A stretch of DNA of 64,000 nt from Rhodospirillales bacterium (GCA_028278135.1 JANQEW010000020.1:62001-126000); one strand, 5' to 3'. Counted from the stretch's first letter, positions 27,835 to 38,812 are shown. The notes: generated by a model not told the origin, from the sequence alone. Translations and numbers: made by a program.

Positions 27835-28061
27835 CGCTCGCTCCTACGCCGAGGATTTTACTACGGATTAGCCAGCAGACACACCATCGAACACACACGT
27901 TGCAGCGGTATGCTAGACAAAAATACATAAAGGGATTTGTGTATCTGACTGACCCCACCGCCAGATCTTCAAAAAACTTTCAAGGAGTGCATATAAAAAT
28001 GTAATAAAAAGTGTCTTGCGAACCTCATGCTGCTCTTCCGACCTTCCCTAGGAGATCACAG

Positions 28062-29111
28062 ATGACCCGCGTTTTGCAAGCTATGGCCGGTGCTGTCTTC
28101 GGTGGCGCGGAAGCTTTTTTTGTCCGCTTGGTCTTAGCCTTGCATCGTGCTGGAATCTCCCAACGCGTTGTTATTCGCACTCATCCGCGCAGAGCAGGCC
28201 TTCTGGAGTCGAGTGGTATTCCACTGAAAGAGTTGCCCTTTGGCGGTCTGTTGGATCTTCAGTCCCGTTTCAGCTTATGGCGAGAAATTGCGCGCTTTCA
28301 GCCAGATATTGTGCTGACATGGATGAACCGTGCCACACAATTCTGTCCGCGAGGCTCCTTCATCCATGTCGGCCGGTTAGGCGGATATTATGATCTCAAG
28401 TTCTATAGACACTGCGATCATCTGATAGGCAACACACGTGACATTGTGAATCACATAGTGCGCCAAGGTTGGCCATGCGAACGCGTTCATTATTTGCCCA
28501 ATTTTGTTAACGAAGAACACTCTCCTGCTCTCGACCGAAGGATGTATTATACCCCGGGACGGGCTCCTTTGATTCTGGCTTTAGGGCGGCTGCATGAGAA
28601 AAAAGGGTTTAACATCTTGCTGGAGGCGATGACAGGCGTCCCAGAGGCTTATCTATGGGTAGCCGGAGCCGGACCGCAGTATGAAAAGCTAGACGCCCTG
28701 GCAACTCGTCTTGCGGTGAAGCCGCGAGTGCGTTTTCTTGGTTGGCAGGAGCATGTGGCGCCTCTGTTCGCTGCTGCTGACCTCTTTGTCTGCAGCAGTC
28801 GCCAGGAACCACTAGGTAACGTAGTATTAGAAGCATGGGCACATGGAGTACCAGTTGTGGCAACGGCTAGCGAGGGGCCTGCCGCTCTCATTCGCCATGA
28901 AGAGAACGGCCTGCTGACACCAGTGGACGAGTCACCCGCTCTAGCCGTGGCTATCCGACGTGTACTCGGGGATCACACCCTACGGCAGCGTCTCGCTGCA
29001 GGTGGTCGCCAGTCATTTGAGACAACATTTACAGAAACAGCCGTGGTGGCACGCTACAGAAAATTCTTTAACAGGATCCTCAGCCCATGTGTGGTATCGG
29101 CGGTGTCATGA
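28062..29111 (+). CDS. Glycosyltransferase family 4
   Basis: GT-B fold transferase, probably for LPS or another surface glycan. Start at ATG 28062 (MTRVLQAMAGAVFGGAEAFF), preceded by AGGAG at proper spacing; an upstream in-frame codon (28011) is less likely. About 349 residues. The N-terminal nucleotide-free domain includes HVGRLGGYYDLKFYRHCDHL. The C-terminal donor-binding domain has LALGRLHEKKGFNILLEAM, WVAGAGPQ, and the E-X7-E motif region SSRQEPLGNVVLEAWAHGVP. The end overlaps asnB by 25 bp. With the GT2 gene and asnB it forms a small surface-glycan cluster. Confidence 0.88.
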   Translation: MTRVLQAMAGAVFGGAEAFFVRLVLALHRAGISQRVVIRTHPRRAGLLESSGIPLKELPFGGLLDLQSRFSLWREIARFQPDIVLTWMNRATQFCPRGSFIHVGRLGGYYDLKFYRHCDHLIGNTRDIVNHIVRQGWPCERVHYLPNFVNEEHSPALDRRMYYTPGRAPLILALGRLHEKKGFNILLEAMTGVPEAYLWVAGAGPQYEKLDALATRLAVKPRVRFLGWQEHVAPLFAAADLFVCSSRQEPLGNVVLEAWAHGVPVVATASEGPAALIRHEENGLLTPVDESPALAVAIRRVLGDHTLRQRLAAGGRQSFETTFTETAVVARYRKFFNRILSPCVVSAVS

Positions 29112-30856
29112 ATCGAGAAGGGCAGCCAGTCAAGATGACATTACTCACGGCTCTGACAGATGCCCTAGCCCACAGAGGTCCCGACGGTCGCAGTCATTAT
29201 GCGGCTGGTGCAGTTGGTTTGGTGCAAACAAGGCTAGCAGTTGTAGACATACCAACAGGGGCCCAGCCATTTCAGGACACAAGTAGCGGGATTACGCTAG
29301 TTGCTAATGGAGAAATCTATAACGACACTGAATTGCGCGCCACCATGATGAATGTCCCTTTTGTCAGCCGCTCAGATTGCGAATCTCCTCTATATTTATA
29401 CCGTCGTCATGGGCTGCGTTTCATCAATTATCTCCGCGGCATGTATGCCATAGCTCTCTACGATCCAGGCGGACCAGACAAACGCGAGCGTTTGGTATTA
29501 GCTCGTGATCCTTTCGGAATCAAGCCGCTCTATTATACAGAGGCTGACACGGGCTTTCTCTTTGCTTCAGAAGTACAAGCCCTGCTCGCTGTCAGTCCGG
29601 CGCGCCCCCGGCTTGACCGCAAAAGGGTTGCAGAGTTGCTTCAACTTCAGTTTACCACAGGAAGAGATTGTCTCGTGAGTGGCATCAAACGTGTCGCCCC
29701 TGGTGAGATTCTCGTCGTTGAGGCAGGAGAAGTGATAGAGCGGCACAGTCGTCCCGCTCTCTTTCCCCCAGGGACTGTATCCCAAATGAGAAATCCTCTG
29801 GTAGCATTAGAAAAGATATTATGCGAATCAGTTGCACTACACCAGCGGGCAGATGTTCCTTATGGCCTTTTTCTCTCAGGCGGCGTTGATTCCTCTGCTC
29901 TCCTTGTGATGATGGCCCGCTTGAACGAGCAGCCGGTGCTGGCCTTCACAGCCTACTTTCCTCATACCCATCCCAAGACTCATCACGATGATGCTCGTAC
30001 TGTTGGTAACGCCTTAGGGGCCGAAGTCGTTACGGTACCTTTTACCGAAGATGATTTTTGGGCGTTGCTCCCAGCAATAGTTTCTATTATGGATGATCCC
30101 GCTGCAGATTATGCTACGCTGCCCACCTACAAGCTAGCCGCTGAGGCTCACAAGGCTGTCAAGGTGATCTTGTCCGGCGAGGGCGGCGATGAAATTTTCG
30201 CTGGCTATGGACGGTACCGCAGCGTCATGCGGCCATGGCCGTTTAGACGACCTATGCGGCGTAAGGGTCTTTTTGACGGGTTAGGAGTCTTGCGCCAGGA
30301 CCTGCCAGGTTGGCGCGACGGTCTTGCCACAGCAGAAAAAGCAGCTGTACTGCATGGCACGCGTTTACAAAGAGCGCAAGAAGTAGACTGCACCGACTGG
30401 CTGCCTAATGACCTACTTGGAAAACTGGACCGCTGCTTAATGGCACACGGTATCGAGGGGCGTCTCCCCTTCCTTGATCCTGTATTGGCCCAGTTTGCTT
30501 ATGGTTTGTCTGACGACCTGAAAGTACGCCACGGAATTGGTAAATGGCTCCTACGCCGCTGGTTAGCGAAGGCCTTGCCTAGTGTAGGGCAGTTTGTCTC
30601 TAAGCAGGGCTTCACCGTGCCGGTAGGTACATGGATCGCTCACCGAGGTCGGGCTCTTGGTCCTCTTGTCGCACATACGCCAGCAGTCTCTGAGCTGTGC
30701 CGGCCTGCAGCGGTGAAGTCTCTGTTCGCTGATGCGGACCGCAATCACCGCATCAGCTTAGCGGCCTGGATTCTGTTATTTCATGCTCTATGGGTCCGGT
30801 ACCATGTTGACGCTGTGCGACTAGATTGGGACGTTTTCGCCATGCTGGAGGCATAA
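29087..30856 (+). CDS. asnB: Asparagine synthase (glutamine-hydrolysing), AsnB family
   Basis: Transfers glutamine amide nitrogen to aspartate or a related carboxylate, using ATP. 589 residues. The N-terminal glutaminase domain starts with the processed Cys (MCGIGGVMNREGQ) and contains ALAHRGPDGRS and VANGEIYND. The synthetase domain starts near residue 235, with the PP-loop GLFLSGGVDSSALL and the later SGEGGDEIFAGYGRY. It overlaps the upstream GT4 gene, so it is co-translated with surface-glycan genes. Such linked AsnB proteins may amidate sugars rather than make free asparagine. The C-terminus ends WDVFAMLEA. Confidence 0.92.
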   Translation: MCGIGGVMNREGQPVKMTLLTALTDALAHRGPDGRSHYAAGAVGLVQTRLAVVDIPTGAQPFQDTSSGITLVANGEIYNDTELRATMMNVPFVSRSDCESPLYLYRRHGLRFINYLRGMYAIALYDPGGPDKRERLVLARDPFGIKPLYYTEADTGFLFASEVQALLAVSPARPRLDRKRVAELLQLQFTTGRDCLVSGIKRVAPGEILVVEAGEVIERHSRPALFPPGTVSQMRNPLVALEKILCESVALHQRADVPYGLFLSGGVDSSALLVMMARLNEQPVLAFTAYFPHTHPKTHHDDARTVGNALGAEVVTVPFTEDDFWALLPAIVSIMDDPAADYATLPTYKLAAEAHKAVKVILSGEGGDEIFAGYGRYRSVMRPWPFRRPMRRKGLFDGLGVLRQDLPGWRDGLATAEKAAVLHGTRLQRAQEVDCTDWLPNDLLGKLDRCLMAHGIEGRLPFLDPVLAQFAYGLSDDLKVRHGIGKWLLRRWLAKALPSVGQFVSKQGFTVPVGTWIAHRGRALGPLVAHTPAVSELCRPAAVKSLFADADRNHRISLAAWILLFHALWVRYHVDAVRLDWDVFAMLEA

Positions 30857-30877
30857 GAGGTATTTGAAAATTTTCAA

Positions 30878-32992
30878 TCAAAGAGGAGCCTCACCACTGA
30901 ATTCCTCTCCTGTTGTCTGATCTACCTGCTTCATTGAGAGTTTCACCTTGCCACGTTCATCAAAGCCAACCACTTTCACTTTGACGGGATCACCGACTCT
31001 CACGACATTAGCGACTTTGGCCACTCGTTCACGGGATAGTTCGGAGATATGGACGAGCCCATCCTTACTCCCAAGGAAGTTAACAAAGGCACCGAAGTCT
31101 ACAATCTTCACCACCTTCCCTGCATAAATCGCACCAACTTCAGGTTCGGCAACAATACCCCTGATCCAGTCGACAGCTTGTGTGCCTGCCTTAGGAGCAG
31201 TAGCGGAGACGGTCACCGTACCATCTTCTGAGATGTCAATTCTTGCACCAGTTGTCTCACAGATTTCCCGGATGACTTTTCCTCCCTGGCCAATGACATC
31301 GCGAATCTTCTCGCGTGGAATGGCAAGCATGGTAATCTTTGGGGCAGTGTTACTGATGGCCTCTCGTGCCGTGGATAAGGCACGGCTCATTTCACCCAGG
31401 ATATGCAATCGTCCCTCCTTAGCCTGCGACAGAGCGATATCCAGAATCTCACGAGTAATAGAGGTGATCTTGATATCCATCTGCAGAGCCGTGATCCCTC
31501 TCTCAGTCCCCGCAACCTTAAAGTCCATGTCGCCTAGATGATCTTCATCACCAAGAATGTCAGAGAGTACGGCAAAATGATCGTCTTCCTTGACCAGACC
31601 CATGGCAATGCCAGCCACAGGTCGGTGTAGGGGGACTCCAGCGTCCATGAGTGCTAGAGACGTCCCACACACTGTGGCCATAGAAGAGGAACCGTTAGAC
31701 TCTGTGATCTCAGAGACCACCCGTACCGTGTAGGGAAATGTCTCCTTTTCTGGCAAAACACGCTTTAAAGCCCGCCATGCAAGCTTGCCGTGACCAATTT
31801 CACGTCTGCCAGGAGAGTTTGTGCGACCAGTCTCACCCACAGAGAAAGGTGGGAAATTGTAGTGTAGCATAAACGGCTCACGGTATTCGCCTTCCAGCGC
31901 GTCGATGACCTGTTCATCCTGACCAGTGCCAAGCGTTACGACAACAAGGGCCTGAGTCTCTCCACGTGTGAACAAAGAGGATCCGTGAGCACGGGGCAGT
32001 ATGCGCACCTCCGCTTCTATGGGACGAACAGAGAAAGTCCCTCGCCCGTCAATGCGCTGTCCCGTTTTCAGGATGTTGCCACGTACAATTTCTCTTTCCA
32101 GAACTTTGAGCACGCTGGAGGCAGCAGCCCTTTCTTCCTCGCTCAGGCCTTCTATAGCTTTCTGTTTAATCTCTGCGATCTTCTTATAGCGCTCCTGTTT
32201 CAAGCCAATGCTGTAGGCTTGCGTTAACTCCTCTCTGAGACCGCCTTGTCGTAGATTCTGCTCTACCAAGAGCCATATAGGCGGCGGAGTCGGAATCTGC
32301 CAGGGACTTTTAGCGCATTGTTCTGCTAATTCTATTATAGCCTGTATAACTTTTTGGTAACTTTCGTGTCCGAAAATCACAGCTCCCAGCATAATATCCT
32401 CTGGTAACTCCTGTGCTTCAGATTCTACCATAAGAATTCCATTTTTAGTGCCAGAAACTACTAAGTCTAATTCAGATATAGATAATCGTTCTATACGAGT
32501 ATTTAAAACGTATTCACCACCTACATAGCCGACTCGGGCTGCTCCAAGAGGCCCTAGAAATGGTAAGCCAGAAAGTGTAAGCGCCGCGGATACTCCCAGG
32601 ATAGAAACGATATCAGGATCGTTCTCCATGTCGTGTGACAGGACGGTACAGATAATTTGTGTTTCGTTACAAAAGCCATCGACGAAAAGTGGCCTGATTG
32701 GCCTGTCAACGAGACGAGAGACTAAGGTTTCGCGTTCTGATAGACGACCCTCTCTCTTAAAAAATCCGCCAGGAATCTTACCAGCGGCAAAGGATTTTTC
32801 CTGATAGTGAACAGTCAATGGGAAAAAATCATCGTTGCGCTCAACACGCGGCTCAGCAACTACTGTTGCCAGTACACTTGTTTCACCATATGTCACCATC
32901 ACAGCACTATTAGCCTGACGTGCAATTTTCCCAGTTTCAAACACTAGTTTACGTCCACCCCATTCTATTTCTTTGCGAAACACCTTGAACAT
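30878..32992 (-). CDS. pnp: Polyribonucleotide nucleotidyltransferase (PNPase)
   Basis: Phosphorolytic 3'-5' exoribonuclease in mRNA decay. Start placed at ATG 32992 ([20 protein letters not shown]), with AAGGGG upstream; another ATG is two codons earlier. About 704 residues. Two RNase PH domains ([13 protein letters not shown] in the first; [15 protein letters not shown] and [20 protein letters not shown] in the second), a KH domain ([20 protein letters not shown]) and a C-terminal S1 domain ([20 protein letters not shown]). The stretch 32310-32540 is AT-rich in synonymous positions. It follows rpsO as in most bacteria. Confidence 0.96.
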   Translation of the reverse strand: MFKVFRKEIEWGGRKLVFETGKIARQANSAVMVTYGETSVLATVVAEPRVERNDDFFPLTVHYQEKSFAAGKIPGGFFKREGRLSERETLVSRLVDRPIRPLFVDGFCNETQIICTVLSHDMENDPDIVSILGVSAALTLSGLPFLGPLGAARVGYVGGEYVLNTRIERLSISELDLVVSGTKNGILMVESEAQELPEDIMLGAVIFGHESYQKVIQAIIELAEQCAKSPWQIPTPPPIWLLVEQNLRQGGLREELTQAYSIGLKQERYKKIAEIKQKAIEGLSEEERAAASSVLKVLEREIVRGNILKTGQRIDGRGTFSVRPIEAEVRILPRAHGSSLFTRGETQALVVVTLGTGQDEQVIDALEGEYREPFMLHYNFPPFSVGETGRTNSPGRREIGHGKLAWRALKRVLPEKETFPYTVRVVSEITESNGSSSMATVCGTSLALMDAGVPLHRPVAGIAMGLVKEDDHFAVLSDILGDEDHLGDMDFKVAGTERGITALQMDIKITSITREILDIALSQAKEGRLHILGEMSRALSTAREAISNTAPKITMLAIPREKIRDVIGQGGKVIREICETTGARIDISEDGTVTVSATAPKAGTQAVDWIRGIVAEPEVGAIYAGKVVKIVDFGAFVNFLGSKDGLVHISELSRERVAKVANVVRVGDPVKVKVVGFDERGKVKLSMKQVDQTTGEEFSGEAPL

Positions 32993-33047
32993 GGGCATCC
33001 CCTTTCAACGGAGGAATAGCGACGCTTCGCCATCCAGGCCTGGGCCT

Positions 33048-33100
33048 TCTGCCGCCGCGGCAGAGTGGCAGGTGGCGGGGGAAAAAAGTCTCCCACTCTG
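33048..33100 (-). promoter_or_regulatory. Paired hairpins in the rpsO-pnp spacer
   Basis: tctgccg-ccg-cggcaga (33048-33064) is a 7-bp stem. cagagtgg (33061-33068) also pairs with ccactctg (33093-33100), so the two structures are alternatives. In other bacteria this spacer carries the rpsO terminator and the RNase III site through which PNPase controls itself. That role is inferred from position only. Confidence 0.5.
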
Positions 33101-33120
33101 TTATCCCTCTTAAGTATTTT

Positions 33121-33390
33121 CTATTTGCGCAGACCTAGTCGCGCGATCAGAGTTGTATACCTGCCTGTGTCTTGACATTTTAGATAATTCAGCATGTGGC
33201 GTCGTCGCCTGACCATGATCAACAACCCCCGTCGGGAATGGAAATCCTTCTGATGGGTTTTCAGATGCTCCGTCAGAGTACTAATGCGTTCTGAAAGAAT
33301 TGCAACTTGTATCTCGGGTGAACCGGTATCCCCCTCATGAGTACCATAACTCTTGATGCAAGCCTGCTTACGTTCAGGCGTTATTGACAT
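33121..33390 (-). CDS. rpsO: 30S ribosomal protein S15
   Basis: Binds 16S rRNA early in small-subunit assembly. 89 residues, the family norm: [20 protein letters not shown], then [20 protein letters not shown] and [24 protein letters not shown] precedes the ATG. It lies 12 bp after truB and upstream of pnp. Confidence 0.97.
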   Translation of the reverse strand: MSITPERKQACIKSYGTHEGDTGSPEIQVAILSERISTLTEHLKTHQKDFHSRRGLLIMVRRRRHMLNYLKCQDTGRYTTLIARLGLRK

Positions 33391-33402
33391 CGCATTTCTC
33401 CA

Positions 33403-34332
33403 CTAAAAATTTAAAACACGCACCGGCCTGAGCTCCCCACCTTCGATCCGCGCTAATGCCACCACCTTCCCGTCTGTCATGGCACGAACGGTGTCTCCCG
33501 CTGTTAGAGGCACGTGAGCATTACGGGTAAGAACACGCAGCACTGGAATTGGCTGGCCATGATCCAGTTGGGAGGCTTCCTGCTGACTCACGACCAAGGC
33601 CGGTATATTGGCCAGCGCAGTCGTAGCCGGTAGCAGATACTGGGAGACAGAGGTACGACGGCTGACCTCTTCGAGCTTATTCAGCGGAATGGCCATGTCA
33701 ACATGAAATGGTCCGCAGGTTGTGCGACGGAGCTGAACAATGTGGCCAGTAACCCCAAGCGCTCGCGCTAAATCGCGGGCGAGCGCCCTCATGTAAGCAC
33801 CCTTACCGCTGCAAACTTCAAAGAGAGCATGATCAACATCCAGGATAGAGATCAAGGTGAAGGAGTGGACATGAACCTGGCGCGCTTTTAGAGTTGGTTC
33901 CAGACCGTCAAAACGAGCAATGTCATAGGCACGCTTGCCTTGCAGCTTGATCGCTGAAAAGCGTGGTGGAACCTGCTCAATATTGCCAGTAAAAGCTGGA
34001 AGAGCAGCTGTGATTGTCTCAACAGATGGCCGTTTGTCAGAAGTGGCAATGACCTGGCCTTCGGAATCATCTGTGTCACGTTCTTCCCCCCAGCGGACGA
34101 TGAACTGGTAATTCTTCAGGCCATTCATCACGTGCTGGACGACCTTTGTGGCCTGACCGAGGGCTATTGGGAGAATCCCTGTCGCTAGGGGGTCCAGCGT
34201 GCCACCATGGCCGACTCTGTCGGCATTTGTGAGGCTTTTAATGACATTCACGACAGCTGTCGAGGTCAGGCCAGGTGGTTTATCAATAGCCAGCCAGCCG
34301 CTGATTCTCTTTCCCTGTCTCCTCTGTTTCAT
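33403..34332 (-). CDS. truB: tRNA pseudouridine-55 synthase
   Basis: Makes pseudouridine 55 in the T loop of tRNAs. Start placed at ATG 34332 (MKQRRQGKRISGWLAIDKPP), preceded by AGGA; a longer frame to 34410 adds 26 residues without family resemblance. About 309 residues. Catalytic Asp in VGHGGTLDPLATGILPIALG, then KNYQFIVRWGEERDTDD, PPRFSAIKLQGKRAYDIAR and GAYMRALARDLARALGVTGH. The usual upstream neighbour rbfA (infB-rbfA-truB-rpsO-pnp) is missing; an AT-rich spacer lies there instead. Confidence 0.95.
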   Translation of the reverse strand: MKQRRQGKRISGWLAIDKPPGLTSTAVVNVIKSLTNADRVGHGGTLDPLATGILPIALGQATKVVQHVMNGLKNYQFIVRWGEERDTDDSEGQVIATSDKRPSVETITAALPAFTGNIEQVPPRFSAIKLQGKRAYDIARFDGLEPTLKARQVHVHSFTLISILDVDHALFEVCSGKGAYMRALARDLARALGVTGHIVQLRRTTCGPFHVDMAIPLNKLEEVSRRTSVSQYLLPATTALANIPALVVSQQEASQLDHGQPIPVLRVLTRNAHVPLTAGDTVRAMTDGKVVALARIEGGELRPVRVLNF

Positions 34333-34410
34333 AGGTCCTAGTCCTGCTCTTTCTCTTTTCCAAAGATTTTCTTCTGCCTGAGAGGACTTCCCCTCTGGCA
34401 TGGCGTTCAT

Positions 34411-34886
34411 GCCGATTTCCTGCCCATAAGAGGAGAAATTAGAAAGACATTTCTACTGTATTAAATAATAGATACTTTATCTTCACTTGATTAAAGATTT
34501 TTCACTCATAATTTTTGTATTAAAAAACATATATACATACTTTTTATTAGAAGTATTCATACTTCATTTAAAAAAAATATGAAGACCGTATAAACCGTCT
34601 AATAAACCGTATAAACCGTATAATAAGAAGACCGTATTGGTCTATACTTCAGATCCTCTGAAAATCTGAAAAGGGGAGAGGGTGAAGAGGGTTAGACTGA
34701 CTGCCGAGGGTTATGACTGATGTCTTATGACGAGAGGTATATTCCTTCTAGTCCATCAAGCCAGTGGTCATTTTCCTACTGACATCATAGAAAGGAGATT
34801 CTACTTGCTGTGCCGTACATTGCCATAGTCGCTGAGGAGGTGTCTAGCGTATCGGTAGCCAGGTCAGAGTGATGTGGGAGGGGGTA
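34411..34886. other. Intergenic truB-coxB (about 480 bp), no gene recognised
   Basis: 34430-34610 is strongly AT-rich. Between 34581 and 34637, ataaaccgt occurs three times (34590, 34602, 34611) and gaagaccgtat twice (34581, 34627), a clustered repeat. The part nearest coxB has balanced composition without a protein-like frame. truB and coxB are transcribed away from each other, so both promoters should lie here, but I cannot place them confidently. Confidence 0.55.
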
Positions 34887-35750
34887 ATGCGATCAATTCG
34901 CGAGCTAGGCAGTGCTATTTTTATTCGCATAGGGGCAGCATTGTACGTGGGAGCATTCATGTGGGGTCCAGCATGGGCTGGACAGCCGTTGCCGTGGCAA
35001 ATGACTTTTCAACAGCCAGCATCTCCTATCATGGAGGATGTTGTCGCTCTCAACGATTACCTATTAATAGTTATTTCTATTGTTGCGTTATTCGTTTTAG
35101 GGTTGCTTGGGTTTGTCATGTGGCGGTTTAATGCTCACCGCAACCCGACGCCGGCCACGTGGAGTCATAACACTCCACTTGAGATTCTGTGGACAGTGAT
35201 TCCTGTTCTGATTCTGATGACACTCGCTGTGCCATCGTTTCGGCTTTTGTATCGTCAGGATCACATCCCCCCCGCTGACCTAACAATTAAAGTAGAAGGC
35301 CATCAGTGGTATTGGAGTTACACTTACCCTGACTTTGACATCGCCTTTGACTCGACTATGGTAGAAGCCGATCAACTAAGGGCAGATCAGCCGCGTTTGT
35401 TGACTGCAGATGCCCCTGTTGTGGTACCTGTCGGGCGCGTGGTCAGGGTCCAGCTCACTGCAGATGATGTTCTACACAGTTGGGCTGTGCCTGCGCTAGG
35501 GGTCAGAACGGACACTGTGCCTGGTAGGCTGAACGAGACTTGGTTCGAGGTGAAGACCCCGGGTGTTTACTATGGCTATTGCGCTGAATTGTGTGGCGCG
35601 CGTCATGCCTATATGCCGGTGGTTGTGGAGGCCGTGTCACAGGAACAGTTTGAGGCTTGGATAGCAGAACACAAGGTTGCGGTGGCGCCCACGGGACAGC
35701 AGGCCTCCCGCAGAGGATTCTCGAACCTAAACGCTAAAAGAACATTTTAG
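34887..35750 (+). CDS. coxB: Cytochrome c oxidase subunit II (aa3 type)
   Basis: Accepts electrons from cytochrome c at its CuA centre on the periplasmic side. Start at ATG 34887 ([20 protein letters not shown]), with GGAGGGGG just upstream; the GTG at 34869 is weaker. About 287 residues. Signal peptide about 1-33, two membrane helices at about 55-80 and 97-118 ([20 protein letters not shown]). The cupredoxin domain contains the aromatic GHQWYWSY and the CuA ligands [10 protein letters not shown] and [15 protein letters not shown]. First gene of the cox cluster. Confidence 0.96.
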   Translation: MRSIRELGSAIFIRIGAALYVGAFMWGPAWAGQPLPWQMTFQQPASPIMEDVVALNDYLLIVISIVALFVLGLLGFVMWRFNAHRNPTPATWSHNTPLEILWTVIPVLILMTLAVPSFRLLYRQDHIPPADLTIKVEGHQWYWSYTYPDFDIAFDSTMVEADQLRADQPRLLTADAPVVVPVGRVVRVQLTADDVLHSWAVPALGVRTDTVPGRLNETWFEVKTPGVYYGYCAELCGARHAYMPVVVEAVSQEQFEAWIAEHKVAVAPTGQQASRRGFSNLNAKRTF

Positions 35751-35764
35751 AGGGGAGTCTCATC

Positions 35765-37390
35765 ATGTCAGCCCATGCTTCTACGCATGCTGCGGCTGCA
35801 GCACATGATCATCGTCCTGTCGGGTGGCGGCGGTGGGCGTTTTCTACTAATCACAAAGACATTGGGACAATGTACATCGTGTTGTCGATCATTGCCGGAG
35901 TGATCGGGGCCGTGATGTCTTTTGTGATTCGTGCCGAGCTGCACCAGCCTGGCCTACAACTTCTGCAGGATCAGGAACAATTTTATAACATGTTAGTGAC
36001 AGCCCATGGTGTGATCATGGTGTTCTTTGTGGTCATGCCTGCTTTGATTGGTGGATTTGGCAACTGGTTTGTGCCGTTAATGATAGGCGCGCCGGATATG
36101 GCCTTCCCACGTCTTAACAACATCAGCTTCTGGCTGCTAGTCCCCGCACTCCTCATGCTGAGCACGTCTGCGTTCATCGACCAAGGACCAGGAACAGGAT
36201 GGACAGTATACCCTCCCCTTTCCACCAGCGGTCATCCGGGCGCGGCCGTTGATTTCGCTATTCTCTCGTTGCACCTGGCTGGAGCATCCTCGATATTGGG
36301 AGCTATTAACTTTATCACAACCATTTTAAACATGCGCACACCAAGCATGACTCTACACAATATGCCTTTGTTCGTGTGGTCTATACTAGTGACAGCTGTT
36401 TTACTGTTACTGGCAGTCCCAGTCCTTGCAGGTGCTCTGACAATGTTACTGACTGACCGTAACTTCGGCACCACGTTTTTCAGTCCTGCCGGTGGTGGCG
36501 ATCCTGTTTTCTACCAGCACCTTTTCTGGTTTTTCGGTCATCCTGAAGTTTACATCATGATTCTGCCTTCCTTTGGAATTATCAGCCACATCGTGGCAAC
36601 ATTTTCACGCAAGCCCATCTTTGGCTATCTCGGGATGGTGTATGCGATGGTATCGATTGGAGTAATCGGTTTTGTCGTCTGGGCGCATCACATGTTCACG
36701 GTCGGGATGAATGTCACAGGGCGTGCTTACTTCACGGCCATCACCATGATTATCGCCATACCGACTGGCGTGAAAGTTTTTAGTTGGATTGCTACTATGT
36801 GGGGGGGATCAATCAGGTTTCAGTTGCCAATGTTGTGGGCGCTTGGTTTCATCTTCCTTTTTACTATGGGTGGTGTGACGGGAGTGGTGTTATCGAATGG
36901 TGGCCTGGCGGCTGCGTTACATGACAGTTACTATGTTGTGGCTCATTTTCACTATGTCCTGTCGCTTGGTGCTGTCTTTGCCATGTTCGGTGGTTTCTAT
37001 TATTGGATTGGCAAGATGAGTGGTCGTCCCTATCCAGAGCCTTTAGGGCGTTTGCATTTTTGGCTGACATTCAGCGGTGTGAATCTAACGTTCTTCCCCA
37101 TGCATTTTATGGGTGTGCATGGTATGCAGCGCCGTATCCCGGACTACCCGGATGCGTTTGCTGGCTGGAACATGGTCGCGTCATTGGGTAGTTGGATTAG
37201 CGCTGTCTCGCTGATAGTATTTTTAGTGGTACTATGGAAAACTTTTACTTCTTTTGAAAAAGTAGCTGCCAATCAATGGGGGGAGGGAGCAACCACCCTA
37301 GAGTGGATGGTCCCGTCTCCAGCACCGTTCCACACTTTTGAGCATCAGCCCGTGATGCAGGAGTCTCACCACTCCGTTCCAGCAGAATAG
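35765..37390 (+). CDS. coxA: Cytochrome c oxidase subunit I (aa3 type)
   Basis: Catalytic heme-copper subunit that reduces oxygen and pumps protons. 541 residues, twelve predicted membrane helices. It begins near [20 protein letters not shown]. Heme a ligand His in [21 protein letters not shown]-channel region [38 protein letters not shown] with the cross-linked His/Tyr and the Glu of the pump, CuB His pair in [11 protein letters not shown], and heme ligands in [20 protein letters not shown]. Only 14 bp separate it from coxB. Confidence 0.97.
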   Translation: MSAHASTHAAAAAHDHRPVGWRRWAFSTNHKDIGTMYIVLSIIAGVIGAVMSFVIRAELHQPGLQLLQDQEQFYNMLVTAHGVIMVFFVVMPALIGGFGNWFVPLMIGAPDMAFPRLNNISFWLLVPALLMLSTSAFIDQGPGTGWTVYPPLSTSGHPGAAVDFAILSLHLAGASSILGAINFITTILNMRTPSMTLHNMPLFVWSILVTAVLLLLAVPVLAGALTMLLTDRNFGTTFFSPAGGGDPVFYQHLFWFFGHPEVYIMILPSFGIISHIVATFSRKPIFGYLGMVYAMVSIGVIGFVVWAHHMFTVGMNVTGRAYFTAITMIIAIPTGVKVFSWIATMWGGSIRFQLPMLWALGFIFLFTMGGVTGVVLSNGGLAAALHDSYYVVAHFHYVLSLGAVFAMFGGFYYWIGKMSGRPYPEPLGRLHFWLTFSGVNLTFFPMHFMGVHGMQRRIPDYPDAFAGWNMVASLGSWISAVSLIVFLVVLWKTFTSFEKVAANQWGEGATTLEWMVPSPAPFHTFEHQPVMQESHHSVPAE

Positions 37391-37404
37391 AAAGGAATGG
37401 CGTC

Positions 37405-37995
37405 ATGGAGGGGTCAAAAAAAAAATTGCGCAGACGCAAGAGTTTGACCGCCGCCATGGCGCTTTTGGGTGTCACATGTATGGTGGGGCTTGTAGGAGCG
37501 GCTGTCCCATTCTATCGCTGGTTCTGTCAGGCGACTGGTTACGGTGGAACACCGCAGATTGCATCCCAATCTGTTGGATTGTCGTCTCGTGAGACGTCTA
37601 GTGATGCCGCCCGTGCAACATCACTCCTGACGATTCGTTTTGATGCTAATACAAACAAGGATCTGCCGTGGTCTTTTACCGCTTTGCAAAGACAAGTCAC
37701 TGTCAGACCTGGTGAACAGGTACTCGCCGTCTACATCGCCCGCAATGAATCGACAGTGCCTATTACCGGGACGGCAACCTTTAATGTGACACCCGCTAAA
37801 GCAGGGCAATATTTTACAAAAATTGCATGTTTCTGTTTCACGGAACAGACATTATCGCCTGGTCAGACAGTTGAGATGCCTGTAACATTTGTCGTGGATC
37901 CAGCTATTACTCGTGACCCTCTGACGTCAGAGTTGACTACTCTGACTCTATCTTATACATTTTTCAGGTCCCCAGACAGTAATGCGCAGTCCTGA
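37405..37995 (+). CDS. ctaG: Cytochrome c oxidase assembly protein CtaG/Cox11
   Basis: Delivers copper to the CuB site of subunit I. 196 residues: a basic N-terminus, one membrane anchor (about 16-38, AMALLGVTCMVGLVGAAVPF), then YRWFCQATGYGGTPQ. The periplasmic domain carries the copper-binding CFCFTEQ motif near residue 150, followed by the LSPGQTVEMPVTFVVDP block. In relatives ctaB (heme O synthase) usually separates coxA from ctaG. Here the spacer is 14 bp and ctaB is absent from the window. Confidence 0.95.
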   Translation: MEGSKKKLRRRKSLTAAMALLGVTCMVGLVGAAVPFYRWFCQATGYGGTPQIASQSVGLSSRETSSDAARATSLLTIRFDANTNKDLPWSFTALQRQVTVRPGEQVLAVYIARNESTVPITGTATFNVTPAKAGQYFTKIACFCFTEQTLSPGQTVEMPVTFVVDPAITRDPLTSELTTLTLSYTFFRSPDSNAQS

Positions 37996-38017
37996 TCGTT
38001 CAGCAGTGGAGTTTGTC

Positions 38018-38812
38018 ATGAACAATGGCTACCTACCATCGCCGCATCCGTTTCATATGGTCTCCCCTAGCCCGTGGCCCGTGGTAGGCGCTGTGAGCGC
38101 TTTGACCCTCGCCTTGGGATTGGTGCTGTTAATGCACCATCACGGGGCATGGCTATTGCTTACAGGAGTAGTCATGCTGCTATTCACTATGGCTGGCTGG
38201 TGGCGCGATGTGATCCATGAATCTGTGGCCGATGTCGCTCATACCCCACCAGTCCGCCATGGCTTGCGTATTGGTGTTGGGTTGTTTATTCTCTCAGAGG
38301 TCATGTTCTTTGCCGCTTTCTTCTGGGCTTTTTTCCATAGCGCCTTACAGGTGAGTCCCGGTGTCACGGCGTGGCCACCTGCTGAAATTCAGCCGTTTAA
38401 TCCATGGAGCATCCCTTTCCTCAACACGTTAATCCTTTTATCATCTGGTCTAACCGTCAACTGGGCCCATCATGCCGTGCGTGTTAACAACCGCCGTGTT
38501 ATTACACGGGGTCTCTTGAGTACCGTTATGTTAGGTCTTCTCTTCTTGTCCCTCCAGGCCTATGAGTATGGACACGCGGCCTTTTCTTTTCGTGAAGGCA
38601 TCTATCCCTCGGTGTTCTATATGGCAACTGGGTTTCACGGTTTTCATGTCATGGTGGGTGTGTGCTTTCTCGCTGTGAATCTGAGCAGAGCGTTAAGGGG
38701 TCAGTTTACACCCGAGCATCACGTTGGTTTTGAAGCAGCAGCATGGTACTGGCATTTCGTTGACGTTGTTTGGTTATTCCTCTTCATTTGGGTTTATTGG
38801 TGGGGGGGGTGA
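38018..38812 (+). CDS. coxC: Cytochrome c oxidase subunit III
   Basis: Membrane subunit that stabilises the oxidase and the D-channel proton supply. Start at ATG 38018 (MNNGYLPSPHPFHMVSPSPW), with GTGGAG upstream; an ATG at 37982 inside ctaG is less likely. About 264 residues, seven membrane helices. Conserved: WWRDVIHESV, LFILSEVMFFAAFFWAFFHS, TGFHGFHVMVGVCFLAVNL, and the C-terminal AAWYWHFVDVVWLFLFIWVY. Last gene of the cox cluster; mutL follows where many relatives have surf1. Confidence 0.95.
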   Translation: MNNGYLPSPHPFHMVSPSPWPVVGAVSALTLALGLVLLMHHHGAWLLLTGVVMLLFTMAGWWRDVIHESVADVAHTPPVRHGLRIGVGLFILSEVMFFAAFFWAFFHSALQVSPGVTAWPPAEIQPFNPWSIPFLNTLILLSSGLTVNWAHHAVRVNNRRVITRGLLSTVMLGLLFLSLQAYEYGHAAFSFREGIYPSVFYMATGFHGFHVMVGVCFLAVNLSRALRGQFTPEHHVGFEAAAWYWHFVDVVWLFLFIWVYWWGG

